Shown piece after piece: positions 11,664 through 21,313 of a stretch of 25,980 bases of DNA. A program made the position numbers and the translations under genes. This DNA comes from a virus: positions 1 to 25,980 of IMG/VR virus record IMGVR_UViG_3300027836_000476; one strand, 5' to 3'. The stretch's first letter is position 1; each line of letters opens with the position of its first letter. The notes below the pieces were generated by a model, which was not told where the DNA came from, searched no databases, and worked only from the letters and a program-made list of their open reading frames with translations.

Positions 11664-14437
11664 ATTGTTATCCTATCGTTTCTAAATATAAGGTATTTAT
11701 CCCCTATCTCGTCACCGACTGCATCAATTATATATCGATCAGAGGTGTAGTCTAATAATTTAAAATCAAACCCACTAAACTTGATGTTTAATATTATGTC
11801 ATCTGCTGTTCCTACTTTACAATAACAAAGCGGAACGGCTAACTGAAAATCCAATTCCTGCCTTGCGCCTGGTTGAATACTGCGCATCCATAGCGGCAAG
11901 TAGTTTCGTTCTAATTCTAATGGTATTTGATTACCAGAGTTATCTATCCTGTAACTTGATTTAATGCGTTCTCTCCACAAAGAAACACTGTTAGGATAAT
12001 ATGTACCTAAATTTGGGTTTGATATTTCATACCCGGATTGATCAATACTTAATGCTGGATCAGGACGATTTGAGGCGTTGCCGACTTGTTCCATACGAGC
12101 ACGTTTTGCCGCCGCCATCGGATCACTTAAACTGTACCCGGCTGACCATATGTCGTTATTTGTATCAATTGTTATACTAGCAGACCGTAACCCTAAATTC
12201 TTTATAGTATCAGGAAGGACATTGCCATTTGGTTCTAATGGGTCGACCATTTGTACATATACTACTTCGTATACCTCGTCGCGTGTTCCTGGAATAATAG
12301 CAGTGGCTTTTTTAATAGCACCAAATTGAAATCTCTTGCGTTTATGATTTAACCCCATTGCTGATACATAGGCTGCAGCTTCTGTAGTTTCAATCCCGGC
12401 AAATATTAGCATTGATAATTCTTGCTGAATTCCAAAGTTTTCGTCGTTTGGTCGATAAATGCTTTCCGGAGTAAACACACTAGCATTATTAATGAACCCC
12501 TTCCATTTGGCTCGTTGATCTAATTTCAAGAACGGTTTAGTTTTTAAGTTTCCGTAGACTGCTCGATTTGGAGTATCTACAGTAATTGAAAACGTTCTAG
12601 TAGTTGCGCTGTAACCAAATTGATCTTTTGCTTCAACTGTAAACACAAATTTACGATCTACAGTAGTTTCTCCGTTATCAAATGACGTAAATGTCTTTGT
12701 AGAAACTTGGGGCGGTTGATCAAAGAATCTAGTAAGTCCCGGATTACCTGGTTTATAGAACTGATTAGCTTTACCAATAATTTCTCCATCTTGTGTTAGA
12801 CCTAGTCCAGGTGGCAGATTTCCGCTAACTTTTGAATATAGTACTGTTGCGCCTGATATACTAGTAGCGGCTTGTATTTTTAAAGTAGACACAAAGTTAG
12901 CATTAATTGAACCTAAATCAATAGGAGTAATCCAAGTGATAACACTTTCAACTTCGCCAATTATACTGACCGTAAATACTCTCGGTGATCTTGCGTATTC
13001 ACCTTTATCAGAAAATCTAGTTGCGGTTATTGTAAATTTGTAATCTTTAGTAATTGCTGGCTGGTAAGGTGAAATGCCATAAATTTCAGCAGTAGCAATA
13101 TCAAATTGTAATCCTGGAGGCAGTTGACTTAAATCACCGATAAAGAATGTAATGCCGTTTGGTAATGTTAATTGTAATGGTTGTACAACAGTAAGTCGAT
13201 ATTCGTTATTGCCTAATGCGGCCACATGTGATATTTGATATTTTCTGTAGTCGGGGGTTGCTATAACTTCTTCAGTTAACGGATCAGTGATGGTAAACAA
13301 ACCGCCAAATGTTAACCATTGTCCGATTACTGGCGCGATGTGTGTATTTGTTATAGTAATACTGTAACCATCAGTTTTATTATCAGTGTATATTTTACTT
13401 AAAGTAACTGCCGAAATGTCGCTGTTTATTTCTTCTAATGAATAGATAACTTGATCTGTGTCGTAGGTATCTAATATTAGTGTTATATAATTATTTGCTC
13501 TATATAACCCAAGATTACTCTTAGTGAGCCATATCGGCGCTCGTAAGTAAGTGGCATCTGCTGTGAATAAACTTGTACCGTCTAACAACGACACGTTGTC
13601 TGATCTAAAATAATCATCACCTACTACAAAAATTGCAAATTTTCTTTTTGATCTATACTCAGTTTTTGGCATAGTAGTGCCAGTAGTCGGATTAGTAGTA
13701 TAGGTAATAATAGTTTCTGGTGTAACATCACCGTCAGTAATGCTAACTACAAACTCGTAATTTCTATTAAGTTTTTTTGGTCTTACCGCAGGCACACTGT
13801 AGTCAAAAAATACAGTATCGTAAATATAACTGTCGTAGCCATTTGTTGGACGTGATCCAAAATCAAACGCAACTGAATCGTAGTATCCGTCATCATATGT
13901 ACCTGAACCGTCTTCAGGTTTGATCGACACTGCGGGTTCTACCCATCCTGTAATTTTACCCTCAGGCGACAGCGATAATCCTGGGGGTAGCAGGCCGTCG
14001 GTGTCAGCAATAAAGAAACTTAATCGTTGTCCCGCCGCGGTATCTCGGTCAAAGGCTTCAATTTGAAAATCTACGTAACTTGAGTCTAATACAAAGTATT
14101 GAAGCTGATTAGTGTTAATGGCCAGTGAGCCAGATGGGGTAATAAATTCGGGAGCATCAGGCCCTTGGATAGTTATAAAAAATGTTCGATCGGATATCTG
14201 ACCGTTTTTTTCTGCTCGAATACAAAATTCGTAGGTAGTATCTCTAGAAACTTCGTAAGGGGTTCCTACAATTTTTAATCCTGAAATTCTAAGGCCGCCG
14301 GGAAGATGTCCCGATATAACTCTAAAATTAGAAACACCCGCTGATAGATCAACAGGCAAATTAAGTTCTTGAGTAGACCTTTCTTGGAATGTTCCAAAGG
14401 AGTATCCTGATAGTTGGGTCCATACTACTAGTGCCAT
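11660..14437 (-). CDS. Virion structural protein with He_PIG-like Ig repeats
   Basis: The protein has 925 aa. Four blocks fit the He_PIG (putative Ig) signature: LPGGLRISGLKIVGTP near residue 45, LPPGLSLSPEGKITG near 150, LPPGLQFDIATAEIYG near 440 and LPPGLGLTQDGEIIG near 540, each followed by a beta-rich stretch such as YEFCIRAEKNGQ or FTVEAKDQFGYSATTRTFSI. The C-terminal 300 residues are different and may be the attachment part. Such proteins are usually surface-exposed virion or adhesion components. It starts 13 bp after the 463-aa fibre gene, with AGGA in the gap, and is overlapped by the 620-aa gene. No T4 equivalent can be named. Confidence 0.7.
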   Translation of the reverse strand: MALVVWTQLSGYSFGTFQERSTQELNLPVDLSAGVSNFRVISGHLPGGLRISGLKIVGTPYEVSRDTTYEFCIRAEKNGQISDRTFFITIQGPDAPEFITPSGSLAINTNQLQYFVLDSSYVDFQIEAFDRDTAAGQRLSFFIADTDGLLPPGLSLSPEGKITGWVEPAVSIKPEDGSGTYDDGYYDSVAFDFGSRPTNGYDSYIYDTVFFDYSVPAVRPKKLNRNYEFVVSITDGDVTPETIITYTTNPTTGTTMPKTEYRSKRKFAIFVVGDDYFRSDNVSLLDGTSLFTADATYLRAPIWLTKSNLGLYRANNYITLILDTYDTDQVIYSLEEINSDISAVTLSKIYTDNKTDGYSITITNTHIAPVIGQWLTFGGLFTITDPLTEEVIATPDYRKYQISHVAALGNNEYRLTVVQPLQLTLPNGITFFIGDLSQLPPGLQFDIATAEIYGISPYQPAITKDYKFTITATRFSDKGEYARSPRVFTVSIIGEVESVITWITPIDLGSINANFVSTLKIQAATSISGATVLYSKVSGNLPPGLGLTQDGEIIGKANQFYKPGNPGLTRFFDQPPQVSTKTFTSFDNGETTVDRKFVFTVEAKDQFGYSATTRTFSITVDTPNRAVYGNLKTKPFLKLDQRAKWKGFINNASVFTPESIYRPNDENFGIQQELSMLIFAGIETTEAAAYVSAMGLNHKRKRFQFGAIKKATAIIPGTRDEVYEVVYVQMVDPLEPNGNVLPDTIKNLGLRSASITIDTNNDIWSAGYSLSDPMAAAKRARMEQVGNASNRPDPALSIDQSGYEISNPNLGTYYPNSVSLWRERIKSSYRIDNSGNQIPLELERNYLPLWMRSIQPGARQELDFQLAVPLCYCKVGTADDIILNIKFSGFDFKLLDYTSDRYIIDAVGDEIGDKYLIFRNDRITI
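11694..11701 (-). promoter_or_regulatory. Late-promoter-like element for the 620-aa fibre gene
   Basis: The minus strand reads GATAAATA followed by CCTTATATTTAG, 31 bp ahead of the ATG at 11663. It lies inside the 3' end of the 925-aa gene and resembles the T4 late consensus TATAAATA in seven of eight bases. Confidence 0.5.
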
Positions 14438-14450
14438 GAATAATCCTAAA

Positions 14451-15842
14451 TTAGTTTAACGCTACCCAACCACCTAATGTACCGTCAGTATTGCCTTCAA
14501 ATTTACCAGTAGTAGTATTGAATATAATCATACCAACAGATGGTGTAGGAATAGCAGTGTCTCGAGCAGTATTATCAGCAAACACACCAGTTTTTATTGC
14601 TACACTAGCGTTCACTGTGCCTGTTACCGCAAGTACTCCGTTAGTTGTTGATGTACTATTGTTAATTTTTGCCACAGGGGTTAGTGTACCGCTAGCATTT
14701 CTAACACTGATAGTGAAAGCTCCTGGAACCACGTTAGTAGAAACTGCTCCGTCTACAGAAGCAGTCATTAATACGCTACCTACAGAAGTGGTACCATCAT
14801 AGCCACTAAACGATATATCAAAAAGGTCGTCGCCGTTTTGAACTGTGGTTGGAACTGCATATGTGCCACGCCCCCTTTGAACACTAAAATTCTGGCCGTC
14901 TTGGCCGCTAAAGAATGAATTTATACCGATTACTGAGTTACCAAAGAAACTGGTCTGCGGGTTAACAGTTGATGTAATTAATAGCTGTCCGGTGCCAGTG
15001 TCAGTTGCCGAGATATACGGGCCAATAACAGTCATACCAGTATCTAATACTCTTAAATTATTACGCAGTACTCCATCAGTACCCATAGTAAAAATATTAA
15101 TACTTGATGGAACTATGTTATTTGACACAGTTTTAAATGCGCTAGATGTAATTTGGGAAGCAAGTATAAATTGATCACCATCATACCCTTGAAAAATTAC
15201 ACTGCCGAGGCTGTCTTGACTAACAATAGTTGTTGGTGATAGAACCGTTCCGCGAGATTTATTAAAAGCTATGGAATTAGCAGTCGATGTGTTTACACTG
15301 GTGTTAAGGGCTATTAACGCCCTTGGACTAGTACTAGCAGTCATTCCTAACGCACCGTTTTCAATTGTTAAAAGATTTGATGTTTCATCCCAGGTTAAAT
15401 TTTCAGTATTGGACACTGCTGTACCAGTAGTTGCATACCGCGCAAGAGAGTTAGCAAGGCCGCTGTTAACCGTACCACTTGCTGAGACTACTGCGTCAAT
15501 TCTGTTTCCACTGTCTTGTGGAGTTGTATTATATGTAAATGTAATTCCAGTGTGTACACCGTTAACTAACGCCGCCGCGACATCGTCTTGAGCTCTTTCA
15601 GCAAGATAATATCTGTTAGTAGTACCTTCAGAAATATTGTCAGAAGTTAGTACCACTGCGCCAGTTTGGCTGTTTACACTAACTACTCTAACAACAGGAA
15701 CACCGCCAGTAGTAGACCCATCACCGATGTATAACGGGCTAACCTGTGCTGATAAATTATCAGTCACATAAACTAGTTCTCCCGGTGCTAATGGAGTGGT
15801 TGCTCTTTGAGAGTTTATCCCTCTTCTTAATTGTAATGCCAT
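14451..15842 (-). CDS. Tail-fibre-like protein with Mtd_N/hyaluronidase-type N-terminus
   Basis: The protein has 463 aa. The N-terminus (MALQLRRGINSQRATTPLAP, then GELVYVTD and LYIGDGSTTGG) is the short beta module that starts many phage fibres, related to the N-domain of the Bordetella phage Mtd protein. Next comes SEGTTNRYYLAERAQDDVAA, a common fibre linker. The long Ser/Thr/Asn-rich centre has FSGYDGTTSVGS and FQGYDGDQFILAS pairs that look like internal repeats. The C-terminus (RDTAIPTPSVGMIIFNTTTG, KFEGNTDG, GWVALN) is a frequent closing motif. It would be a baseplate or fibre adhesin. GGTAGGAGAAG precedes the ATG at 15842. Confidence 0.75.
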   Translation of the reverse strand: MALQLRRGINSQRATTPLAPGELVYVTDNLSAQVSPLYIGDGSTTGGVPVVRVVSVNSQTGAVVLTSDNISEGTTNRYYLAERAQDDVAAALVNGVHTGITFTYNTTPQDSGNRIDAVVSASGTVNSGLANSLARYATTGTAVSNTENLTWDETSNLLTIENGALGMTASTSPRALIALNTSVNTSTANSIAFNKSRGTVLSPTTIVSQDSLGSVIFQGYDGDQFILASQITSSAFKTVSNNIVPSSINIFTMGTDGVLRNNLRVLDTGMTVIGPYISATDTGTGQLLITSTVNPQTSFFGNSVIGINSFFSGQDGQNFSVQRGRGTYAVPTTVQNGDDLFDISFSGYDGTTSVGSVLMTASVDGAVSTNVVPGAFTISVRNASGTLTPVAKINNSTSTTNGVLAVTGTVNASVAIKTGVFADNTARDTAIPTPSVGMIIFNTTTGKFEGNTDGTLGGWVALN

Positions 15843-15856
15843 ATTCTTCTCCTACC

Positions 15857-16372
15857 TTAAAAGGTTCCTAAATCAAAAGTACTTGTAGTCGGAGCAGTAA
15901 ATGTTCCAAAATCACCGAAGTTTGCGTTTAACGCAGTTTGAATTTGATTATTAAGCGTTCTAATATCAAAGCCCCATACTGTTGCTCGAACATCGCCACT
16001 TGCGCCTGGACTACCTGCCCCGATAACATTATAACCATTTAGGCTCAAACTGCCACCGAGTGTAGGGGATACATCAGTTGATACCTCTACTACCGATGCT
16101 ATATCAATAGTCGTAGCGTTGGAAGTTAGTGTAATTCCCGAGCTTCCGGTTAATGTTTTAAATTTTAATTTATTATCAACGTAACTAGCAAATACTGCGG
16201 TACCGCTACCGAGATTTTCGCCCCCAACGCCTGTAGCAAACGTAGCATTAATTAAATCAAATGTGCTGTTGACTTTAGTAAACGCGGTAAGTAAATCGTC
16301 ACCTGTACCGTCGTTAGGGTACTTGCCTAATTTTAGTTTTAAATTATCTGGTATAATAAATCCGTTTGCCAT
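15857..16372 (-). CDS. Short tail-fibre-like protein (anchor module)
   Basis: The protein has 171 aa. Residues 15-45 (KYPNDGTGDDLLTAFTKVNS, then TFDLINATF) are the AFxKVNxxFxxL module that opens many phage fibres and recurs in the 88-aa and 620-aa proteins here. The rest is beta-rich (DVSPTLGGSLSLNGYNVIGA) and ends FTAPTTSTFDLGTF without a known receptor-binding domain. A late-promoter-like GCTAAATA lies about 21 bp ahead of the ATG, and a hairpin separates it from the giant fibre gene, so it probably starts a new transcript. Confidence 0.7.
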   Translation of the reverse strand: MANGFIIPDNLKLKLGKYPNDGTGDDLLTAFTKVNSTFDLINATFATGVGGENLGSGTAVFASYVDNKLKFKTLTGSSGITLTSNATTIDIASVVEVSTDVSPTLGGSLSLNGYNVIGAGSPGASGDVRATVWGFDIRTLNNQIQTALNANFGDFGTFTAPTTSTFDLGTF

Positions 16373-16392
16373 GGTTTGCGCTCTCTTTTAAG

Positions 16393-16400
16393 TATTTAGC
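16393..16400 (-). promoter_or_regulatory. Late-promoter-like element for the 171-aa fibre gene
   Basis: The minus strand reads GCTAAATA followed by CTTAAAAGAGAG, 21 bp ahead of the ATG at 16372. The same eight bases occur at 6315-6322. Confidence 0.5.
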
Positions 16401-16419
16401 TAGTTTGTTGGGTAATGAA

Positions 16420-16445
16420 TATCGCACCTTATGGAAAGTGCGATA
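16420..16445. repeat. Inverted repeat in the gap after the giant fibre gene
   Basis: TATCGCAC (16420-16427) and GTGCGATA (16438-16445) are a perfect 8-bp inverted repeat with a 10-nt loop whose inner TT/AA can add two pairs after one mismatch. On the minus strand it lies 35 bp after the giant gene's stop and is not followed by a U-run. It may be a weak terminator, RNA processing site or 3'-end stabiliser. Confidence 0.5.
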
Positions 16446-16479
16446 CCTGTATTAAGCTACAAAAACAATGTATTAGAGC

Positions 16480-19400
16480 TTAATTACTTGCGCCGCCACG
16501 TAAACACCAAGCACCGTCAGCAAATATAGCCATAGCAATAGTTGTAGGTTCTAGTGATTCACCAGTAAACGGTGTCCAACTGTAATCTGTTATATTTGAC
16601 ATTCCCACTCCAGTAATAACAGTTCTAGCATTTGATACTAGTATATACGCATCACTAGTGTTGCCATGTGTGCTTGATGGTACAAAGTACATGATCTGTC
16701 CTTCGACACCGTCTGCTAACCCGTAGTGGTTAGTACCAATCACATTAACAGTTTTAGTTAGATCCAATGCTGTTGGAGTCGCTTGAACTACTCCATTAAC
16801 TGTGACAGTAATTGTTAATGCGCCTGCGGTGCCGCCAATGTCACCGCTGTCAATTGTGCCTAACACATCGTTGATTGTTACGTTTGCTGTGCTACTCACG
16901 CTAACAAAATTATTAATAACACCGCCGTTAACAGCCACACTAAAAGTCACAGTGCCTAGTGTAAACGGACCGTATTGAGCGTCAGTTAATCCAGTTAATC
17001 CAGAATTGTGAGTTAATGACTCTGCGATGCCAGTAATTGTTGGCAATATCACACCAGTCTTGGCCACTGTACTTTTAACTACAGCGCCTGGTAATGTTAA
17101 TGAACCATCTGTGCCAAAGGTCCAAGTCTTTGCGCCGACAGTGGTATTGGTTCGAATTAGTGTATTGCCAATACTTTGTATATCATAAGTGCTGGTTGAA
17201 ATAACTGTATCGCCTGTTGTTGTAGTACCATCTGGGAATGTTAAATTACCAGTTGGAGAAAATACCCAACTTTTATAGCTATTTGATAATACTCCAACCG
17301 GCACAGGTCCAGGTCCAGTACTTAGAGCCCACCCGATGAGATCATTGCTGGTGTATTTGGCATCACCATCTATGAATACAAACCAAGTGCCGCCTAGGTT
17401 TTCTACAGTGACACTACTGTTGTCATTACCTGTATAAAGTGTATCGTTAGTTTTGTTATAAGTTTGATTTACTGGAACATTACCAGCACCACTTAGAGTT
17501 AGTATAGCAGTTTGATCAATAGCGTCAAGACTGATACCTTCACCGCTGGCAATATGGAAGCCCATGCCCACACGTATTGTTGTGTTGTTGCGGTCAAACA
17601 CTATACCACCGTTATCTGGTAGATTTAGATCTCCAGCAACATCAAAATTCCAAACATTGTTGCTTGTGTTAGGAGTGGTTATTTCAATACCGCCATCAGT
17701 TGTAGTACGAACATTGTGGTCATCAGTGCCTAGAAAAATGCTAGTTTCAGACAAGTCGCCTGTGGTCAAGTGTAGGTGATGCTCATAATCAAAAGTAGGT
17801 GCGTCAGCGTTGATTAAGCCTGATTCAACTCCTAAACTTGCAGGGTCATAGTTGTTGGCTTCAGGTGACACACGCAGAGTAAACTCATTGTCATCACTGT
17901 CTAATACAAAACTAATGATGCCGCTACTGCCATCCAATACCACTGTGCCTGATCCTGGATCTGATATGCCAGCGCCTTCTGGGTAGATCCACCAGTAGAG
18001 CGTTTGGCCAGCGTAAGTAGATGAATTGATATAGAAAGTAAGAGTATCACCGACTATAGCAGTATTAGTATAATAATTTATGTTTATACCATTGTCGGTA
18101 TAATCATATGAACCGCCACCTTTGATCACTAATTTCTGACTGGCAACATCTGGCGTCGCTGGAGTAAGTTGTATTGTGGGATTGCTGGTAACGTAGCCTT
18201 CAGTGATAGTACCACCTGCTGGCAATGTCAATGTGCCAGTATTTTCCAAAGTAACTGAGTAAGCACCGTTGACCAAACTGTTGTCACCACCCGGTGCTGT
18301 GAACAGTGTGCCTATTAGGAAGTTGCTTGAATCTTCTTCTAGAGTAACAGTGCCCATGCTTATGTTTGCGATATTGTCATAGTCTGTCTTGCCAGCATTA
18401 ACCACTGTGATATCACTGGCTGAACTGTTAAGTACACCGCTGAAACTTGCGCTTTTGAAATCCCAGTTGCCCACTGTGAACACATCGCCAGAGGCCGGAA
18501 TCTGTGCTACTGCGGCATTAACACTTCCCGGACCTCCAAATGGATCTTCGCCACCAAACCCAAGGCCTACGGCCACATAATCCTGTTTAACTGCTAGATT
18601 ACTTCCGCCAATGTCGGATCCAAAGAAGTTCGTACCAAATGAATAACCAGCAGTATAATCTAACAGTCGTTGCCATGCCACTAGGCCATCAAAACTATAT
18701 TTGGCCAAGACCAAATGAATGTCAAGGTCGCCAGGGTCTGTTCCAGTAAAGGTTGTGGCAGATAGATAAAGATGGTCATCAGCGCCAACCACTATGCTTG
18801 AGGTCCATTGCCCACAGTTGCCCACCACACGGCGACTCCACTGTTTGACACCTGAACTGTTGAATTTAACTATGGACATTAGTTGGCCAATTGGGTCAAC
18901 ATTATCGGCGCTATACTGACCACACACATAGATATTGCCCTCACTGTCAATGTCAGCGTCTGCGCCACTACAGTCAAAGTCCGCGTCAAACTGTATGGCC
19001 TTTTGCCAAACGATAGTACCGTTGGCAGCATACTTGACCACCAACATACGATCATCAGTGTCGTTAACAGCCACGGTGGCCACTTTGACAATCATATCAT
19101 CTACACCGTTCACTCCACCAATCGTGGAACCCAACACCGTGACAATTACATCGTCTACTGTTCTGCCACCTACTGTATCAACAATGTTGGTAAATGTAGG
19201 GAAACCGGCAGCAAAAGTAAAATCTGCTGTAACTCCATTAGAGTTTATTGAGCCACCTATAGTCCAATTTAGATTACCTGCGAGATCAGCATACAAATCG
19301 TCAGCCGCATCCTGTATTCCAAATGACTCCATATAACCCACAGCCACTACTTCACCACTAGGACCCACTGCCATACCATAGGCTTCTTCATCGTTTTGTC

Positions 19401-21300
19401 CGTCTAATGCTCTTGACCAAATGACTGTGCCATCTGTTTGATCAATTTTGGTCGTTGTCACGTAGCGGTCATCACCGTTTTCAGCGAAACCAACCATAAC
19501 AGGAGCGCCGGTGTTGGACACATCAACTACTGGACTAGAACTATTGTAGCCAAAGTCATAGGTCTTGCTCCATTCGACTAGGCCAGTGGTTCCACTGATT
19601 TTAGTCAGGGTAGCGTTGTCTTGACCACCGTCAGCACTGGTACGGCCTGCTATGTAAACAAATCCGCCATCATTGTCTACTGCTAGACCCCATCCGTCTG
19701 TGAAAAAATCGTCAGCGAATCCCGTAGTCCATATGCGTGTGCCAGTTGTGGTATACTTGCCCACTGAATAATATGCGCTGTCGTCTACAGGATCGACATG
19801 ATTGAACAGGGCAATGATGTTGCCAGCACTATCGTATTCCACGCTGGTTACTACCTGTGGCACATCTGTAGCAGGTGTTGCTGTTTCAAATGTCTGTACC
19901 CAAATGTTAGCATCACCGCCAGTACCACCGCCGACACCTAGTACTGAGGCACCGGTTGAGTCTACAATGTCGCCACCTACAGGTAGTTGTAGTACACCGT
20001 CGCCCTTAAATAGCCAGTCGTGATTAGTTGAGTCATCAGAATCATCAAATGTTCTAATGGTCAATCCACTCTTGTCTTCAGTTTGATCCCAGTTTAGTTT
20101 AATCTGTGCTCGCTCAACATCATTCTCTTCATCAGGATCTCCTGTGTAGACACGGATTAACTGTGTGCTACTGCTACCTTGGTTGACATTAATCCAACGC
20201 ATACTGGTAGTGCCGTCATCACAGTCTTGAATGAATCTACCACCATCAGCGCCTGTGGTGATATCACCAGGTGCTGTTAGGTTACCGTTTACGTCGAGTA
20301 CAACTTCATTAAGTCCGTTGATTAATCTATCGCCTACTCCGCCGCCAGTTGCTATTTCAGTCCAAATAGCAGGCTGTGGAACTGTGCCGTTGTATGTGAC
20401 AGTAAAAGCACTGCCCGATGTAATACCAACAGGATCAGTACCACTGCGATATGGCCAGAAGAATACTGGATTATTGTCAACATCAAATGTTACATCAGTA
20501 CAAGTATACGTGCCACCAAACCCTGCGTCCGCCATAGCAATTTCCCAATCGCCTGGAACAATTGCCGCGCTTTGTAGAATATACAATATTTCTGGAGGGA
20601 CATCAACACGAAGTATAAATGCCGCATTGCTTACGTTGCCAGTTTGGCTTGGTAAGAATTCTCCAGTAGTCACAAGTCCACTGTACTCGCCACCGTATTC
20701 GCTGTAGTCAAACCAGTCAGTAGTACAAAGATAAAGTTCGCCATTAGGTATTAGTGCCAGTGTGCCTGCTGTGTCACCTTCCTCACCTGCTGGAAACTCG
20801 ATGCTACGTTCTACGACACCACCTGATCCACCACCTACATTCTCAACAGCACCTGCTCGCATTTTAGGACGGAAAGGAATCTGTGTCCAGTTGGCCGCGT
20901 TGAATGACGCAAACGGAGTAGGCGTTGTAGTGGCCCACATGTTGGCTGCTTCAGCACGAGTCTTGTCAGCAGTTAAAAATATACCTTGATTTTCAACATT
21001 GATCTCTTCGATTTGACCGTCATCTAGTTCGTCAACACTGTAGCCGGCCGACGCATAATCACCACTTGGTTGAGCACCACCACTTCTATATACATAGTCA
21101 GCATTGTCTATAATGGTAACAGCATTGGCATTACTGCCAAATATAATTGGGTTGCTACCATCACGTTCGTCTACTTCTTCAACAAAGTAGTCGGCAGCCT
21201 GAGTAACGCCAGGAATAACAATAGTAGTTGCGCCTGCTGATAAATTCACGCCGCCTAGTGTTAGGTCGGAGCCTTGTATTGCGAAAGGTTTATTTGCCAT
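16480..21300 (-). CDS. Giant modular adhesin/tail fibre with beta-propeller-like centre
   Basis: The protein has 1606 aa, the largest in the window. Residues about 485-935 hold repeated blocks of the form VGKYTTTGTRIWTTGF ... VYIAGRT, VKYAANGTIVWQKAIQ ... IYVCGQY and LAKYSFDGLVAWQRLL. These have the KY-x-x-x-G-x-x-x-W plus D-x-x-G-N-x-Y-V-x-G pattern of SBBP/PQQ-like beta-propeller blades. At least five W-F-x-x-x-G-x-L-x-L-P repeats lie outside the propeller (about 429, 1014, 1217, 1345 and 1393). The block VGDRLINGLNEVVLDVNGN (322-340) is shared with the 280-aa protein upstream. The C-terminus (GVEGQIMYFVPSSTHGNTSD onward) is probably the tip. The propeller DNA is richer in G+C than the flanks. 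It is probably a receptor-binding virion protein. The start has AAGGAAAA upstream. Confidence 0.75.
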   Translation of the reverse strand: MANKPFAIQGSDLTLGGVNLSAGATTIVIPGVTQAADYFVEEVDERDGSNPIIFGSNANAVTIIDNADYVYRSGGAQPSGDYASAGYSVDELDDGQIEEINVENQGIFLTADKTRAEAANMWATTTPTPFASFNAANWTQIPFRPKMRAGAVENVGGGSGGVVERSIEFPAGEEGDTAGTLALIPNGELYLCTTDWFDYSEYGGEYSGLVTTGEFLPSQTGNVSNAAFILRVDVPPEILYILQSAAIVPGDWEIAMADAGFGGTYTCTDVTFDVDNNPVFFWPYRSGTDPVGITSGSAFTVTYNGTVPQPAIWTEIATGGGVGDRLINGLNEVVLDVNGNLTAPGDITTGADGGRFIQDCDDGTTSMRWINVNQGSSSTQLIRVYTGDPDEENDVERAQIKLNWDQTEDKSGLTIRTFDDSDDSTNHDWLFKGDGVLQLPVGGDIVDSTGASVLGVGGGTGGDANIWVQTFETATPATDVPQVVTSVEYDSAGNIIALFNHVDPVDDSAYYSVGKYTTTGTRIWTTGFADDFFTDGWGLAVDNDGGFVYIAGRTSADGGQDNATLTKISGTTGLVEWSKTYDFGYNSSSPVVDVSNTGAPVMVGFAENGDDRYVTTTKIDQTDGTVIWSRALDGQNDEEAYGMAVGPSGEVVAVGYMESFGIQDAADDLYADLAGNLNWTIGGSINSNGVTADFTFAAGFPTFTNIVDTVGGRTVDDVIVTVLGSTIGGVNGVDDMIVKVATVAVNDTDDRMLVVKYAANGTIVWQKAIQFDADFDCSGADADIDSEGNIYVCGQYSADNVDPIGQLMSIVKFNSSGVKQWSRRVVGNCGQWTSSIVVGADDHLYLSATTFTGTDPGDLDIHLVLAKYSFDGLVAWQRLLDYTAGYSFGTNFFGSDIGGSNLAVKQDYVAVGLGFGGEDPFGGPGSVNAAVAQIPASGDVFTVGNWDFKSASFSGVLNSSASDITVVNAGKTDYDNIANISMGTVTLEEDSSNFLIGTLFTAPGGDNSLVNGAYSVTLENTGTLTLPAGGTITEGYVTSNPTIQLTPATPDVASQKLVIKGGGSYDYTDNGININYYTNTAIVGDTLTFYINSSTYAGQTLYWWIYPEGAGISDPGSGTVVLDGSSGIISFVLDSDDNEFTLRVSPEANNYDPASLGVESGLINADAPTFDYEHHLHLTTGDLSETSIFLGTDDHNVRTTTDGGIEITTPNTSNNVWNFDVAGDLNLPDNGGIVFDRNNTTIRVGMGFHIASGEGISLDAIDQTAILTLSGAGNVPVNQTYNKTNDTLYTGNDNSSVTVENLGGTWFVFIDGDAKYTSNDLIGWALSTGPGPVPVGVLSNSYKSWVFSPTGNLTFPDGTTTTGDTVISTSTYDIQSIGNTLIRTNTTVGAKTWTFGTDGSLTLPGAVVKSTVAKTGVILPTITGIAESLTHNSGLTGLTDAQYGPFTLGTVTFSVAVNGGVINNFVSVSSTANVTINDVLGTIDSGDIGGTAGALTITVTVNGVVQATPTALDLTKTVNVIGTNHYGLADGVEGQIMYFVPSSTHGNTSDAYILVSNARTVITGVGMSNITDYSWTPFTGESLEPTTIAMAIFADGAWCLRGGASN

Positions 21301-21313
21301 GTTATATTTTTCC

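Noticed and set aside
18883-19336. Two overlapping plus-strand frames opposite the giant fibre
   Set aside because: They are shadows in the higher-G+C propeller region, where fewer antisense stops occur.
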